Source: Pseudomonas sp. SID14000
Lineage (GTDB): Bacteria; Pseudomonadota; Gammaproteobacteria; Pseudomonadales; Pseudomonadaceae
Length of the DNA: 64,000 nucleotides
Direction of reading: 5' to 3'
Assembly (NCBI RefSeq): GCF_002165135.1
Contig: NZ_NFZQ01000007.1
Span: 62,001-126,000, forward strand
Shown here: in pieces, positions 19,517 to 29,532 of the stretch
Layout of the letters: each line of letters opens with the position of its first letter
Position numbering within the stretch: the stretch's first letter is position 1
Translations under genes and position numbers: made by a program
The notes under the pieces: model-generated
What the model was told of the DNA's origin: nothing
Seen by the model: the letters and a program-made list of their open reading frames with translations, nothing else
Databases searched by the model: none

Positions 19517-19981
19517 ATGGCAAGGCGTCTGGCAGCAGTACTGGCCATCACCGCGAGCTTGTTGCTCGGTGGTTGCGGTGCCGATTATGGCGTGGACCAA
19601 CACGGTAATACGGTTAAGGCCGAACAGATCGATGGGCACTGGCTGGTGCTCAACTATTGGGCGGAATGGTGCGGGCCGTGCCGTACCGAGATTCCTGAGC
19701 TGAACGCGGCAGCCAGGCAGTGGGCGGCCGACGGTATCAAGGTGGTGGGGGTAAACTTCGATGGCTTGCAGGGGCAGGAACTGAAACAGGCTGCCGAAAC
19801 CCTGGGTATCGATTTCACCGTATTGGCGCAGGACCCGGCCGAGCGCTATGACCTCCCGCGCAGCGAGGCGTTGCCGGTGACTTACATCATCGATGACAAG
19901 GGCAAGGTGCGGGAACAGCTGATGGGCGAGCAGACCCGGGAAGGGCTGCAGGCCAGGATCAAGGCCCTGAAGGGCGCCTGA
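19517..19981 (+). CDS. TlpA-like thioredoxin-fold lipoprotein
   Basis: 154 aa. The signal ends in a lipobox LLGGC with Cys20 as the modified residue. The thioredoxin motif WCGPC follows at residues 51-55 (redox cysteines 52 and 55), with the cis-proline loop ALPVTYIID near residue 117. It is probably an envelope-anchored disulfide reductase; its client is not evident from the neighbours. It is divergent from the ArsC-like gene (85 bp apart). Confidence 0.9.
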   Translation: MARRLAAVLAITASLLLGGCGADYGVDQHGNTVKAEQIDGHWLVLNYWAEWCGPCRTEIPELNAAARQWAADGIKVVGVNFDGLQGQELKQAAETLGIDFTVLAQDPAERYDLPRSEALPVTYIIDDKGKVREQLMGEQTREGLQARIKALKGA

Positions 19982-19989
19982 AGCATTTT

Positions 19990-20008
19990 GGGGCCGCAAA
20001 GCGGCCCC
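19990..20008. terminator. Hairpin between convergent genes
   Basis: GGGGCCGC-AAA-GCGGCCCC, an 8-bp perfect stem between the TlpA-like and META lipoprotein genes. There is no T tract on either side, so termination is a guess; the same stem type recurs at 1801-1819 and 53841-53857 after other genes. Confidence 0.45.
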
Positions 20009-20016
20009 GGCAATAT

Positions 20017-20421
20017 TCAGCCTTCCTCAGGCCAGAAGCGCAGTGGCTTGCCTTCGGCCGGCCAGAAGCGCATTTGCTCGATAGGCGATACATCCCAGCG
20101 CTGCACCGTTTCCAGCGCCTGCAGGAAGCGCTTCTCCTGCTCCATCAACGCCGGTGCGCACAGCTTGCGGGTCTTGCCGACCTTGCCGAAGCTCAGGTGC
20201 TCGCCATCCAGTGTGTACGGTGCGAACCAGTGATTACAGCCGCCGTTGCCATAGGCACGACCATCGCTGGCCAGGGTCAGGGTCAGGTGGCTGTAGTCGA
20301 TCAGCGGCCGTTCGCCTATCCACTCCAGCACATAGCTGCGCTCCTGCTGCAGCTTGGAAGGTTCCGCGGCGCAGCCGAGCAGGCCGGTGGCAACCAGCAC
20401 GCCGGTCAGCAGATTCTTCAC
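20017..20421 (-). CDS. META-domain lipoprotein
   Basis: 134 aa starting with GTG at 20421, nine bases after GGAGAA. The signal peptide ends in the lipobox LLGC (Cys17). The remainder fits a META/HslJ domain: a strand TLTLASDGRAYGNGGCN with the Gly-Cys-Asn signature, then TRKLCAPALMEQEKRFLQAL. HslJ-type proteins are heat-inducible envelope proteins of unclear role. The start overlaps the preceding gene by 4 bp, implying translational coupling. Confidence 0.8.
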   Translation of the reverse strand: MKNLLTGVLVATGLLGCAAEPSKLQQERSYVLEWIGERPLIDYSHLTLTLASDGRAYGNGGCNHWFAPYTLDGEHLSFGKVGKTRKLCAPALMEQEKRFLQALETVQRWDVSPIEQMRFWPAEGKPLRFWPEEG

Positions 20422-20855
20422 TCGGCGTTCTCCTGGCAACGCGGGCACAGGTGCTTCTCGCCACGGCTGGCCCAGCCCAGCTCGGCAATGCGCGCGCTGG
20501 CGGCAGGCTGGCGGGCTTTCTTGCCCAGCTTGGCGTCCACCGCAAACTCGAAATCCAGTACGGCGTCGCAGCTGTTGCATGCGACCTGCCAGGTGAGGAT
20601 TTCCAGCTCGTTGAATACCGGGCCGCTGGCCACGGCAACCCACTGGCCGCGCGGATTGATCAGGTGACGCACGCTCTCCACTGTCAGGCGCATGGACAAG
20701 TCCTTGCTGCCCTTGAGGGTGACCAGCAGGGTGTCGCCTTTGTGCATCGAGCCGCCGTTGCCGGTGACTTGGTAACGGCCCGGCACCAGTGCGCGGCACT
20801 CGATCAGGGTGTGTTGCGGGTTGAAAAGGGTGTAGCGAAAATCGTGCTCGACCAT
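20418..20855 (-). CDS. Conserved hypothetical protein with C-terminal zinc-ribbon cysteines
   Basis: 145 aa, not recognised. It begins MVEHDFRYTLFNP and appears to be beta-rich in the first 80 residues. Two CxxC pairs (CNSC near residue 93, CPRC near 137) could hold one zinc. No signal peptide, so likely cytoplasmic. It overlaps the downstream META lipoprotein gene by 4 bp on the same strand, and ldhA lies upstream on the same strand. Confidence 0.75.
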   Translation of the reverse strand: MVEHDFRYTLFNPQHTLIECRALVPGRYQVTGNGGSMHKGDTLLVTLKGSKDLSMRLTVESVRHLINPRGQWVAVASGPVFNELEILTWQVACNSCDAVLDFEFAVDAKLGKKARQPAASARIAELGWASRGEKHLCPRCQENAE

Positions 20856-20886
20856 GGGTCCTCCAGAAATGCCGCGTATCCTAGCA

Positions 20887-21876
20887 CTAACCCATTACCA
20901 GATTCTGTGGATTACCTGCCGCCCAGCGCTTGATGTTTTCCAGCGTGGTTGCGGCGATGGCATCCAGTGCCTCGCGAGTAAGGAAAGCCTGGTGGGCGGT
21001 GATGATCACGTTTGGGAAGGTAAGCAGGCGGGCGAGCACGTCGTCCTGCAGCGGCAGGTCGGAGCGGTCCTCGAAGAACAGCTGGGCTTCTTCTTCGTAG
21101 ACGTCCAGGCCCAGGTAGCCGAGCTGGCCGCTCTTCAGCGCGTCGATCAGTGCCGGGGTGTCGACCAGCGCGCCGCGCCCGGTGTTGATCAGCATGGCGC
21201 CGGATTTTAGCTGGGCCAGGCTTTGCGCATTGATCAGGTGCCGGGTTTGCTCGGTCAGCGGGCAGTGCAAGCTGATGATGCGGGCTTCGCGCAACAACTC
21301 GGGCAATGGCAGGTAGCGCGCGCCCAGGGCCAGCAGCTCGGGGTTGGGGTGGGGGTCATAGGCTAGCAACTGGCAGCCGAAACCGGCCATGATGCGTGCG
21401 AAGGTGGCGCCGATCTGGCCGGTACCGACCACGCCGACGGTTTTGCCGTGCAGGTCGAAGCCGGTCAGCCCGTGCAGGGTGAAATCACCCTCGCGGGTGC
21501 GGTTGTAAGCCCGGTGCAGGCGCCGGTTGAGGGCCAGGATCAGTGCCACGGCGTGCTCGGCCACGGCGTGTGGCGAGTAGGCCGGCACCCGTACCACGGT
21601 CAGCCCCAGGTGCTGTGCGGCGGCCAGGTCGACATGGTTGTAGCCGGCCGAGCGCAGGGCAACCAGGCGCGTGCCGCCTGCGGCCAGGCGTTGCAGCACC
21701 TGGGCGTCGAGTTCGTCATTTATGAAAGCGCAGACCACCTCGTAGCCATCGGCCAGGGCAGCTGTGTCGAGGGTCAGGCGGGCGGGCTGGAAGTGCAGGT
21801 CCAGGGTGGTGCCGCTGGCGGCTCGGGTGAAGCTTTCCTGGTCGTAGTGCTGGCTGCTGAACAACAGGGCGCGCAT
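20887..21876 (-). CDS. ldhA: D-lactate dehydrogenase (fermentative type)
   Basis: NAD-dependent D-2-hydroxyacid dehydrogenase, 329 aa. The nucleotide motif is GVVGTGQIG near residue 148. Catalytic residues are the Arg in NTGRGALVDT, the Glu in GLDVYEEE and the His in ITAHQAFLT. RSAGYNHVD is the usual substrate-loop sequence. The gene lies downstream of gacS on the same strand with a 78-bp gap, the same order as ldhA-gacS in P. aeruginosa. Confidence 0.9.
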   Translation of the reverse strand: MRALLFSSQHYDQESFTRAASGTTLDLHFQPARLTLDTAALADGYEVVCAFINDELDAQVLQRLAAGGTRLVALRSAGYNHVDLAAAQHLGLTVVRVPAYSPHAVAEHAVALILALNRRLHRAYNRTREGDFTLHGLTGFDLHGKTVGVVGTGQIGATFARIMAGFGCQLLAYDPHPNPELLALGARYLPLPELLREARIISLHCPLTEQTRHLINAQSLAQLKSGAMLINTGRGALVDTPALIDALKSGQLGYLGLDVYEEEAQLFFEDRSDLPLQDDVLARLLTFPNVIITAHQAFLTREALDAIAATTLENIKRWAAGNPQNLVMG

Positions 21877-21954
21877 GGTGGGGCTTCCTTTGCAGTGGTC
21901 TGGGGATTGTACTCCGCGATGTTTGCCCAGTATTGATTCATGCCGGCCCGGACT

Positions 21955-24711
21955 TCAGGCGCTCAATCTGGCTTGAGCAGCCAAGCGGTTGATTGCCGCA
22001 TCCAGTTCGTCCAGTGCCTGCTGTGCCAGCGGGTTTTCCTGCTTGAGCAAGGTCTCGCTGCGCTGGCACGCGGCCCGCAACTGCGGCACGCCGCAATAAC
22101 GCGAGGCGCCATTCAGACGGTGCACCTGTTCGATCAGGCCGTTGCGGTCGTCGGCCTCGCGGGCGACGCGTATGGCTTCGCGGTCGGCTTCCAGCGAGGT
22201 AAGCAGCATGCTCAGCATATCGGCCGCCAGGTCCGCTTTGCCGGCGGCCAGGCGCAGGCCTTCCTCGGGGTCGAGCACCTTCAGTTCATCACTGCTGGTC
22301 AGTTGCTCGGCCAGGCGTTCCTGCTGTGGCGCACCCAGACTCAGGCCGGTCCATTTCATCACCACCTGGGCCAGCTGCCGTTCGCTGATCGGCTTGGTCA
22401 GGTAGTCGTCCATGCCACCGTGCAGCAACGCGCGTTTCTCATTGGCCATGGCGTGGGCGGTGAGGGCGACGATCGGCAGCGGGTTGCCGCTTTGGGTATT
22501 TTCCCACAGGCGGATCTGCTCGGTGCAGGCGCGGCCGTCCATGCCGGGCATCTGCACGTCCATCAGCACCAGGTCGAAGGGTTCATTCTGCACTGCCTGC
22601 ACCGCCGCATAGCCATTGTCGACGGCCAGTACCTCGGCGCCCAGGTCTTCGAGCAGGGTCTGCACCAGCAGCAGGTTGGCGGCGTTGTCGTCGACACAGA
22701 GGATCTTTGGCTGGCGCTGGCCGTTGACACTGTTCACCTCGCCCTGCGGACGGCGCGGTTGCACCAGTTCCAGCAACAGGCGGCGCAGTTTGCGCGTGCA
22801 GGTCGGCTTGGACAACAACTGGCCATGGCCGTTAGGCAGGTACGGGTGGTACAGCGCCTGCTCAGTGGTCGGGCACAGCACCACGCACTGGCAATGGTAG
22901 CGTTCGAGCTGCTGGTGGTAGTGGCCCAGTTGCTCGGGCGACAGGTTGCCCAGGTTGGCCCCGAGTACGGCAAAATCGAACGGCAGGCCAGCCTGGCTGG
23001 CAGCCTGCACGCCCTGCAGCAACTGGTCGTAGGAGGCGAACAGGCTGACGCTGAGGCCGCAGTCTTGCAGTTGGTGTTCCAGCGCCTGACGTGCCAGTTC
23101 GTGGCCATCGACGATGGCCGCGCGGCGGCCCAGCAGCGGTTGCAGCGGCAGCTCCTCGACACCGTCGTGGGCCTTGGGCAGGTTGAGGCTGATCCAGAAC
23201 TGCGAGCCCTCGCCCGGGGTGCTGTCGACGCCGATTTCGCCGCCCATCTGCTCGATCAGGCGCTTGGAAATCACCAGTCCCAGGCCGGTGCCGCCGGGTT
23301 GGCGGGCCAGCGAGTTGTCGGCCTGGCTGAAAGCCTGGAACAGCGTACGCACATCCTGCGGCGACAGGCCGATGCCGGTATCCTGCACGCTGATGCGCAA
23401 CTGTGCGCTGTCCTCGTGCTCGTCTTCGAGCATGGCGCGCACGACGATGGTGCCTTCGCGGGTGAACTTGATGGCGTTGCTGACCAGGTTGGTAAGGATC
23501 TGCTTGAGCCGCAATGGGTCGCCAATCAGCGACGACGGGGTGTCGCGGTAGATCAGGCTGAGCAGCTCCAGCTGCTTGGCATGGGCGGCCGGGGCGAGGA
23601 TGGTCAGGGTGTCCTGGATCAGGTCGCGCAGGTTGAACGGGATACTGTCGAGCACCAGCTTGCCGGCCTCGATCTTGGAGAAGTCGAGGATCTCGTTGAT
23701 GATCCCCAGCAGGTTGTCGGCGGACTTCTCGATGGTGCTCAGGTAGTCCAGTTGGCGCGGTGTCAGCTCGCTTTTCTGCAGCAAGTGGGTGAAACCGAGG
23801 ATGCCGTTGAGCGGGGTGCGGATTTCATGGCTCATGTTGGCCAGGAATTCCGACTTGATGCGGCTGGCCTCCAGGGCCTCCTTGCGCGCCATGTCCAGCT
23901 CGATGTTCTGGATCTCGATGGTTTCCAGGTTCTGGCGTACGTCCTCGGTGGCCTGATCGATGCTGTGCTGCAGCTCTTCATGGGCGTTGTGCAGGGTTTC
24001 GGCCATACGGTTGATGCCGCGCGCCAGCTCGTCCAGCTCATGGCTGCCCATGGCCGGCAAGCGTTCTTCGAGGTGGCCGTCCTTGAGCTGGTTGACTGCA
24101 TGCTTGATGCGCTTGATAGGGTCGTTGATGGTGCGGCTCATGCGCAGGGCCAGCAGGCCGCTGAGCACCAGGCACGTGAGGATCAGCAACAGGCTGGTGA
24201 ACAGGTTGCGATAGCCACGCAGCAGGGTGCCATCGTGGGACAGTTCGATCTCGACCCAGCCCAGCAGGCGTTCGGCTTCGGCAGGTACGGCATCGGTGGC
24301 CAGGTCGCGGTGGTGGCCGAAAACCGGCATCAGGTAGCGGGTGGCATCATTGCCACTGCGTTGCAGAATCTGTGTGCCGGCGCCGCCGCTGGGCGGCTGG
24401 TTGAGCATGCTCGGGCCAGCGTGGGCCAGGCGCGTACGGTCCGGGGCCAGGAAGGCGACTGCGCGCACATCGGCCTGCTCCAGGGTTTGCGCGGCAATGC
24501 GCTCCAGTTGCGCTGGCGCCAGCTTGGCCATGGCAGGGGCGGCCAGCGGCGCCAGTTGCTCGGCGATCATCTTGCCGCGTTGCAGCAGCTGGATGCGCAG
24601 GTCGTTCTGCTGCAGCCAGGTGAAGTAACTGCCTAGCACCAGGGCCATGAGGCCGGCCGGCAGCAGGGCCAGCAGCAGGACCCGGCTGCGAATTCCCAAG
24701 CGATCGAGCAC
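21955..24711 (-). CDS. gacS: Hybrid sensor histidine kinase GacS
   Basis: Sensor of the Gac/Rsm global switch; 918 aa, the usual length. Order seen: N-terminal membrane helix ([20 protein letters not shown]), a periplasmic region, a second membrane helix near residue 170, HAMP, HisKA with the phospho-acceptor His in [15 protein letters not shown] near residue 291, HATPase, a receiver domain with [13 protein letters not shown] near 715, and a C-terminal HPt domain with His in [12 protein letters not shown] near 862. This tripartite (unorthodox) layout defines GacS/BarA. The signal is relayed to GacA, which activates rsmZ (2079-2212 here). Confidence 0.97.
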   Translation of the reverse strand: MLDRLGIRSRVLLLALLPAGLMALVLGSYFTWLQQNDLRIQLLQRGKMIAEQLAPLAAPAMAKLAPAQLERIAAQTLEQADVRAVAFLAPDRTRLAHAGPSMLNQPPSGGAGTQILQRSGNDATRYLMPVFGHHRDLATDAVPAEAERLLGWVEIELSHDGTLLRGYRNLFTSLLLILTCLVLSGLLALRMSRTINDPIKRIKHAVNQLKDGHLEERLPAMGSHELDELARGINRMAETLHNAHEELQHSIDQATEDVRQNLETIEIQNIELDMARKEALEASRIKSEFLANMSHEIRTPLNGILGFTHLLQKSELTPRQLDYLSTIEKSADNLLGIINEILDFSKIEAGKLVLDSIPFNLRDLIQDTLTILAPAAHAKQLELLSLIYRDTPSSLIGDPLRLKQILTNLVSNAIKFTREGTIVVRAMLEDEHEDSAQLRISVQDTGIGLSPQDVRTLFQAFSQADNSLARQPGGTGLGLVISKRLIEQMGGEIGVDSTPGEGSQFWISLNLPKAHDGVEELPLQPLLGRRAAIVDGHELARQALEHQLQDCGLSVSLFASYDQLLQGVQAASQAGLPFDFAVLGANLGNLSPEQLGHYHQQLERYHCQCVVLCPTTEQALYHPYLPNGHGQLLSKPTCTRKLRRLLLELVQPRRPQGEVNSVNGQRQPKILCVDDNAANLLLVQTLLEDLGAEVLAVDNGYAAVQAVQNEPFDLVLMDVQMPGMDGRACTEQIRLWENTQSGNPLPIVALTAHAMANEKRALLHGGMDDYLTKPISERQLAQVVMKWTGLSLGAPQQERLAEQLTSSDELKVLDPEEGLRLAAGKADLAADMLSMLLTSLEADREAIRVAREADDRNGLIEQVHRLNGASRYCGVPQLRAACQRSETLLKQENPLAQQALDELDAAINRLAAQARLSA

Positions 24712-24904
24712 ACTCGCCTCCTGTCATGTGCCTGGACGCCGTCAAGCGATGACGGCCAAGCCGGGAAGTTACTCCGCCTGCCGCGCTATTGCACCTCTTT
24801 AGTATGTGTTTTGCGTCCTGGCAGGGGCATTGATCGCAGGGCGGTTGCCTGGCAGGCACAGGATGCTCAATAATTGCGCAATTGAGAATGCATGGCAGTT
24901 GCAA

Positions 24905-25624
24905 ATGTATCCTGTAGCTATTCACAACTCCAATATCCTCGCCATCGAGGATGACCCGGTCCTTGGTGCCTATCTGTACGAAGAGCTGCAGCGTGGTGGC
25001 TTCCAGGTGACCTGGTGCCGCAATGGCCTGGAGGGTCTGGAAACGGCGGGGCGCCAGGCTTTCGATGTGGTCCTCCTGGACATCCTGCTGCCCGGGCTCA
25101 ACGGCCTGGATGCCCTGGCGCAGTTGCGCAAGCACAGCGCCACGCCGGTGATCCTGATGTCGGCGCTGGGCGCCGAGGCCGACCGCATCAGCGGTTTTCA
25201 GCGGGGTGCCGACGACTACCTGCCCAAGCCGTTCAGCATGGCCGAGCTGCAGGTGCGCATCGAGGCCATCCTGCGCCGCGTGGCCTTGGAACGGCGCCAT
25301 CAAGCCCCGCAGGGGCGTGCTGGCATTGGCGAGTTGCAATACGACGAGGTGCTGTGCGACGTGCGTCTGGATGGCCACCTGGCCGGCCTGACTCCTAGCG
25401 AATACCGCCTGCTCGACATCCTCAATCGCAACCTCGACGAAGTGCTGAGCAAGCCGTTCCTTTACCAGCAAGTGCTGCAACGAGGTTATTCGCGGCATGA
25501 CCGCAGCCTGGACATGCACGTAAGCCAGATCCGCCGTAAGCTCAAGGGCATCGGCTACCACGAAAGGCAGATCCGCACCGTGTGGGGCAAGGGCTACGTG
25601 CTCAGCGCCAGCGAGGCGGAGTGA
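24905..25624 (+). CDS. OmpR-family response regulator (PirR position)
   Basis: 239 aa: receiver domain with ILAIEDDPVLGAYL at the start, the phospho-acceptor in VVLLDILLPGLNG near residue 58 and KPFSMAELQ near 110, then an OmpR winged helix ending in IRTVWGKGYVL. The sensor gene follows after 3 bp. In P. aeruginosa the pair in the same place (between gacS and cysM) is PirR/PirS, controlling the siderophore receptor PirA; no receptor gene is present here, so the target is open. An upstream ATG at 24863 is an alternative start. Confidence 0.85.
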   Translation: MYPVAIHNSNILAIEDDPVLGAYLYEELQRGGFQVTWCRNGLEGLETAGRQAFDVVLLDILLPGLNGLDALAQLRKHSATPVILMSALGAEADRISGFQRGADDYLPKPFSMAELQVRIEAILRRVALERRHQAPQGRAGIGELQYDEVLCDVRLDGHLAGLTPSEYRLLDILNRNLDEVLSKPFLYQQVLQRGYSRHDRSLDMHVSQIRRKLKGIGYHERQIRTVWGKGYVLSASEAE

Positions 25625-25627
25625 CCC

Positions 25628-27019
25628 ATGCTCGACCGCCACTCGCTGTTCTGGAAGCTGGCGATCCTGCTGGTGGGCTTCTGCCTGCTGATGATCGGCC
25701 TCAGTTACACCTGGGGCCGGCACATGGAAACCCAGAACGCCTTCCTCTCGGAACCGGCGCGGCAGGTGTTGCGTGGCTATGCTGCCGAGGCCGAGCAAGC
25801 TTGGCGCAGTGGTGGGCGGGTCGGGCTGGACCGCTGGATGGTGGCGATGCGCCAGCGAGAACGCGGCTGGGTTGGCGTACTTGACCTCAATCTGCGGCCG
25901 CTCGACAGCGCCATCCTGAACCCGCAGATCACGCAGCGGCTGACCCGCCTGCGCGGTGTCGACTGGCCGATGAGCCGGCGCAGCGTTGAGCAGCCGTGGC
26001 TGCGCATACCGTTCCCCGGGGCACCGGAGCAGGGCATGCTGGTGATCGAACTGCCACAGCGTTTCAACCCCGGCCAGTACCGGATGCTATGGCGCATTGT
26101 CACCAATGGCATCATCCCCGGCCTGTTCACCCTGCTGCTGTGCGTGGGCCTGTACCGCATGCTGATCGTGCCATTGAACCAGTTGCGCGAGCAGGCCAAT
26201 GCCTGGCGTGCCGACCAGCTGTCGGCGCGCCTCGATCCACGCACCATCGCCCGGCATGACGAACTGGGCGAACTGGCCCGTGCCTTCGACCAGATGGCCG
26301 AGCGGCTGCAGGGTACGGTAGCCATGCAGCAGCAGTTGCTGCGTGATCTGTCCCACGAAATGCGTACGCCACTGAGCCGGCTACGGGTGGCCTGCGATGG
26401 CGAAACCGACCTGCAACGCCTGCGTGAACGCCTGACGCGCGAGGTGGACTGCATGCAGCAGCTGGTCGAGGACACCCTGCAACTGGCCTGGCAGGATGCC
26501 GAGCGTGCGCCGATGAACCTGGAGCCGATCGAGGTACAGGCGCTGTGGGAACTGCTGGCCGAGAATGCCAGCTATGAAAGCGGCTGGTCGCTGGCGCGGC
26601 TGCGCTGCGAAGTGCCGGCCGACTGCTGGGTGCAGGGCAACCTCAACCACCTTGCCCAGGCGCTGGAAAACCTGTTGCGCAATGCCATTCGTCATTCACC
26701 GGCCGATGGTGTGGTGCGCCTCGGTGGGCAGCGTGAAGGCGGGTATTGGCGGTTGTGGCTGGAAGACGAAGGCGGTGGCGTGGCTGAAGAAGACCTGGAG
26801 CGGATCTTTGCACCGTTCTCGCGGCTGGACGGTTCGCGGCCCGGGGATGGCGGTTTCGGCCTGGGGCTGAGCATTGCCCGCAGTGCCATCCAGCGCCAGG
26901 GTGGCACCTTGTGGGCGCAGAATGGCAAACGCGGGCTGCAGTTGTGGATGCGCTTGCCGTTACATGTGCCGACCCCTTCGCGGGTGAACCCGCTCCCACA
27001 GGTTCATCACTACTCTTGA
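25628..27019 (+). CDS. Sensor histidine kinase (PirS position)
   Basis: 463 aa: N-terminal membrane helix (LAILLVGFCLLMIGLSY), periplasmic loop to about residue 155, second membrane helix (GLFTLLLCVGLYRML), HAMP, HisKA with DLSHEMRTPLSRL near 240 and HATPase with FGLGLSIARSAI near 413. The normal end of such kinases is a few residues after LQLWMRLPL; here the frame continues about 19 codons into a REP unit, so the tail PSRVNPLPQ is REP-encoded. Partner of the upstream regulator. Confidence 0.88.
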   Translation: MLDRHSLFWKLAILLVGFCLLMIGLSYTWGRHMETQNAFLSEPARQVLRGYAAEAEQAWRSGGRVGLDRWMVAMRQRERGWVGVLDLNLRPLDSAILNPQITQRLTRLRGVDWPMSRRSVEQPWLRIPFPGAPEQGMLVIELPQRFNPGQYRMLWRIVTNGIIPGLFTLLLCVGLYRMLIVPLNQLREQANAWRADQLSARLDPRTIARHDELGELARAFDQMAERLQGTVAMQQQLLRDLSHEMRTPLSRLRVACDGETDLQRLRERLTREVDCMQQLVEDTLQLAWQDAERAPMNLEPIEVQALWELLAENASYESGWSLARLRCEVPADCWVQGNLNHLAQALENLLRNAIRHSPADGVVRLGGQREGGYWRLWLEDEGGGVAEEDLERIFAPFSRLDGSRPGDGGFGLGLSIARSAIQRQGGTLWAQNGKRGLQLWMRLPLHVPTPSRVNPLPQVHHYS

Positions 27020-27065
27020 TGCCAGTGAATCCCTGTGGGAGCGGGTTCACCCGCGAAAGGGCCGG
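26969..27065. repeat. REP pair overlapping the end of the kinase gene
   Basis: Inverted REP units at 26969-27002 and 27031-27065. The first lies inside the last codons of the sensor kinase gene and supplies its C-terminal residues; the stop codon (27017-27019) is in the spacer. Confidence 0.9.
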
Positions 27066-27177
27066 TACAGGCTATCGATATAGCTTGTAGCTATATCCAC
27101 CACAGATTGCGTGATATGGCGGCGAAGGGTTTGCCGGTATGATAGGCACCCCTGCCGTCCGGATTGTGAAATACGCC

Positions 27178-28077
27178 ATGACCTTGCAGTACCCAACCAT
27201 CGCCGATTGCGTCGGCAATACGCCTCTGGTTCGCCTGCAGCGCATCGCTGGCGAAACCAGCAACACCCTCCTGCTCAAGCTCGAAGGTAACAATCCCGCC
27301 GGCTCGGTGAAGGACCGCCCGGCATTGTCGATGATCACCCGCGCCGAACTGCGCGGCCAGATCAAGCCCGGTGACACCCTGATCGAAGCCACCTCCGGCA
27401 ACACCGGCATCGCCCTGGCGATGGCGGCGGCGATCAAGGGCTACAAGATGATCCTGATCATGCCCGACAACTCCACCGCCGAGCGCAAGGCAGCCATGAC
27501 CGCCTATGGCGCCGAGCTGATCCTGGTAACCAAGGAAGAGGGCATGGAAGGCGCCCGTGACCTGGCTGAGAAACTCCAGGCCGAAGGCCGCGGCCTGGTG
27601 CTGGACCAGTTCGCCAACGGCGACAACCCGATTGCCCACTACAACAGCACCGGCCCCGAGATCTGGCAGCAGACCCAGGGCACCATCACCCATTTCATCA
27701 GCTCCATGGGTACCACCGGTACCATCATGGGTTGCTCGCAGTACCTCAAGGAACAGAACCCGGCGGTGCAGATCATCGGCCTGCAACCAATGGAAGGCTC
27801 GGCCATCCCGGGTATCCGCCGCTGGCCCGAGGAATACCTGCCGAAAATCTTTGACGCCAGCCGCGTCGACCGCGTGGTCGACATGTCGCAGCAGGAAGCC
27901 GAAGAAACCACCCGCCGCCTTGCCCGTGAAGAGGGCATTTTCTGCGGTGTGTCTTCCGGTGGTGCAGTTGCAGCCATGCTGCGCCTGTCCCGCGAGGTGG
28001 AAAATGCCACGATGGTCGCGATCGTCTGCGACCGCGGCGACCGTTACCTGTCCACCGGCCTGTTCGACCCGAGCTAA
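27178..28077 (+). CDS. cysM: Cysteine synthase B
   Basis: PLP enzyme making cysteine from O-acetylserine and sulfide or thiosulfate; 299 aa. The PLP lysine is in NNPAGSVKDRPA near residue 42. The substrate loop EATSGNTGIAL lies near residue 70, and GTTGTIMG binds the PLP phosphate. The ATG at 27178 gives the normal CysM N-terminus; the upstream ATG at 27139 adds 13 unrelated residues. rlmD begins directly after the stop codon. Confidence 0.95.
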   Translation: MTLQYPTIADCVGNTPLVRLQRIAGETSNTLLLKLEGNNPAGSVKDRPALSMITRAELRGQIKPGDTLIEATSGNTGIALAMAAAIKGYKMILIMPDNSTAERKAAMTAYGAELILVTKEEGMEGARDLAEKLQAEGRGLVLDQFANGDNPIAHYNSTGPEIWQQTQGTITHFISSMGTTGTIMGCSQYLKEQNPAVQIIGLQPMEGSAIPGIRRWPEEYLPKIFDASRVDRVVDMSQQEAEETTRRLAREEGIFCGVSSGGAVAAMLRLSREVENATMVAIVCDRGDRYLSTGLFDPS

Positions 28078-29436
28078 ATGTCCAAGAAGAAAAGCAACAG
28101 CGGCCTGCGCTTCCAGCCGGCCGGCGGCAACCGCAGCCCCCAGGTCCCGGTGGGCAAGAAGCAGCGCCTGGAAATCGAGCGCCTGGCCGGTGACGGCCGG
28201 GGTATTGCCTTCCACGAGGGGCGCACCTGGTTCATCAGTGGCGCCTTGGCCGGCGAGGCCGTGGAGGCGCGGGTGCTCAATGCCCGTGGCAAAGTGGTCG
28301 AGGCCCGTCTGGAGCGCCTGCTGCAGGCCAGCCCCGAGCGCCGTCAGGCGCCGTGCCGGTATTACGAGCGCTGCGGTGGTTGCAACCTGCAGCACCTGCC
28401 GCACGAAGCGCAATTGGCGCTCAAGCAGCGCACCCTGGCCGAGCAGTTGCAGCGGGTGGCCGGCGTGCAGCCGGAGGAATGGGCTGCACCGTTGAGCGGG
28501 CCGGAATTCGGCTACCGGCGCCGTGCCCGCGTGGCCGTGCGCTGGGACGTCAAGGCGCGTCAGCTGGAGGTCGGCTTCCGCGCCGAAGCCAGCCAGGACA
28601 TCATTGCCATCGACGATTGCGCGGTGCTGGTACAGCCCTTGCAATCGATACTGCGCCACTTGCCAACCGTGCTGCGCTCACTGGGCAAACCGCAGGCGCT
28701 GGGCCATGTGGAACTGTTCAGCGGCACCGCCGAGGCGCTGTTGGTGCGCCATGTTGCACCGCTGCCGGCTGAAGACCTGGCCAGGCTGCAGGCGTTCTGC
28801 GAGCAGGCCAATGCCCAGCTGTGGCTGCAGGGCGAGGGTGAGCCGGCGCCAGTGGACCCGTCCGCGCAACTGGGCTTTGCCCTGGCACCATGGCAGTTGG
28901 AACTGGCTTGGCGCCCGGGTGACTTCGTACAAGTGAATGCCCAGGTCAACACGGCGATGATCGAGCAGGCCCTGGCCTGGCTCGCACCGCAGGCCGACGA
29001 GCGCGTGCTGGACCTGTTCTGCGGCCTGGGCAATTTCGCCCTGCCGCTGGCCCGTCAGGCGCGGGAGGTGGTAGCAGTGGAAGGTGTGCAGGCCATGGTC
29101 GAGCGGGCCGCGGCCAATGCCCGGAACAACAATGTGCATAATGCACGGTTTTTTCAGGCCGATTTATCGCAGCCTTTGGCAGGCGCCGGATGGGCCGCCG
29201 AAGGCTTTTCTGCGGTACTCTTGGATCCACCGCGCGACGGTGCTTTCGAGGTGGTGCAAGGCATCGCACGCCTCCAGGCCAGACGGCTGGTCTATGTATC
29301 GTGCAACCCGGCCACGCTGGCGCGAGACGCCCAAGTGCTGGTCGGCCAGGGGTACCGGTTAAAAAGGGCCGGGATTCTCGACATGTTTCCTCAGACGGCG
29401 CATGTCGAGGCCATGGCGTTATTCGAAGCGGGCTAG
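28078..29436 (+). CDS. rlmD: 23S rRNA (uracil-1939-C5)-methyltransferase RlmD
   Basis: 452 aa. TRAM RNA-binding domain at residues about 20-80 and an iron-sulfur motif [10 protein letters not shown] near residue 92 with the fourth Cys in AIDDCAVL. The SAM site is [16 protein letters not shown] near 310, and the catalytic Cys is in [12 protein letters not shown] near 407. It begins at the base after the cysM stop codon and is followed by relA. The order cysM-rlmD-relA-mazG matches PA0932-PA0935. Confidence 0.95.
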   Translation: MSKKKSNSGLRFQPAGGNRSPQVPVGKKQRLEIERLAGDGRGIAFHEGRTWFISGALAGEAVEARVLNARGKVVEARLERLLQASPERRQAPCRYYERCGGCNLQHLPHEAQLALKQRTLAEQLQRVAGVQPEEWAAPLSGPEFGYRRRARVAVRWDVKARQLEVGFRAEASQDIIAIDDCAVLVQPLQSILRHLPTVLRSLGKPQALGHVELFSGTAEALLVRHVAPLPAEDLARLQAFCEQANAQLWLQGEGEPAPVDPSAQLGFALAPWQLELAWRPGDFVQVNAQVNTAMIEQALAWLAPQADERVLDLFCGLGNFALPLARQAREVVAVEGVQAMVERAAANARNNNVHNARFFQADLSQPLAGAGWAAEGFSAVLLDPPRDGAFEVVQGIARLQARRLVYVSCNPATLARDAQVLVGQGYRLKRAGILDMFPQTAHVEAMALFEAG

Positions 29437-29532
29437 CTGACTGGCCCCTTGGTGCGGCTTGCACGGAATGCTGGCCGCACGGTGATTGCCAGCGCACCCG
29501 TGTGGTGTGCTGTATGGAAAGGTAAAACAAAG

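Noticed and set aside
21940..24636. 898-aa open frame antisense to gacS
   Set aside because: Covers gacS almost completely; low-complexity Gln/Ala/Val/Leu composition and no start site. GacS motifs are clear on the minus strand.
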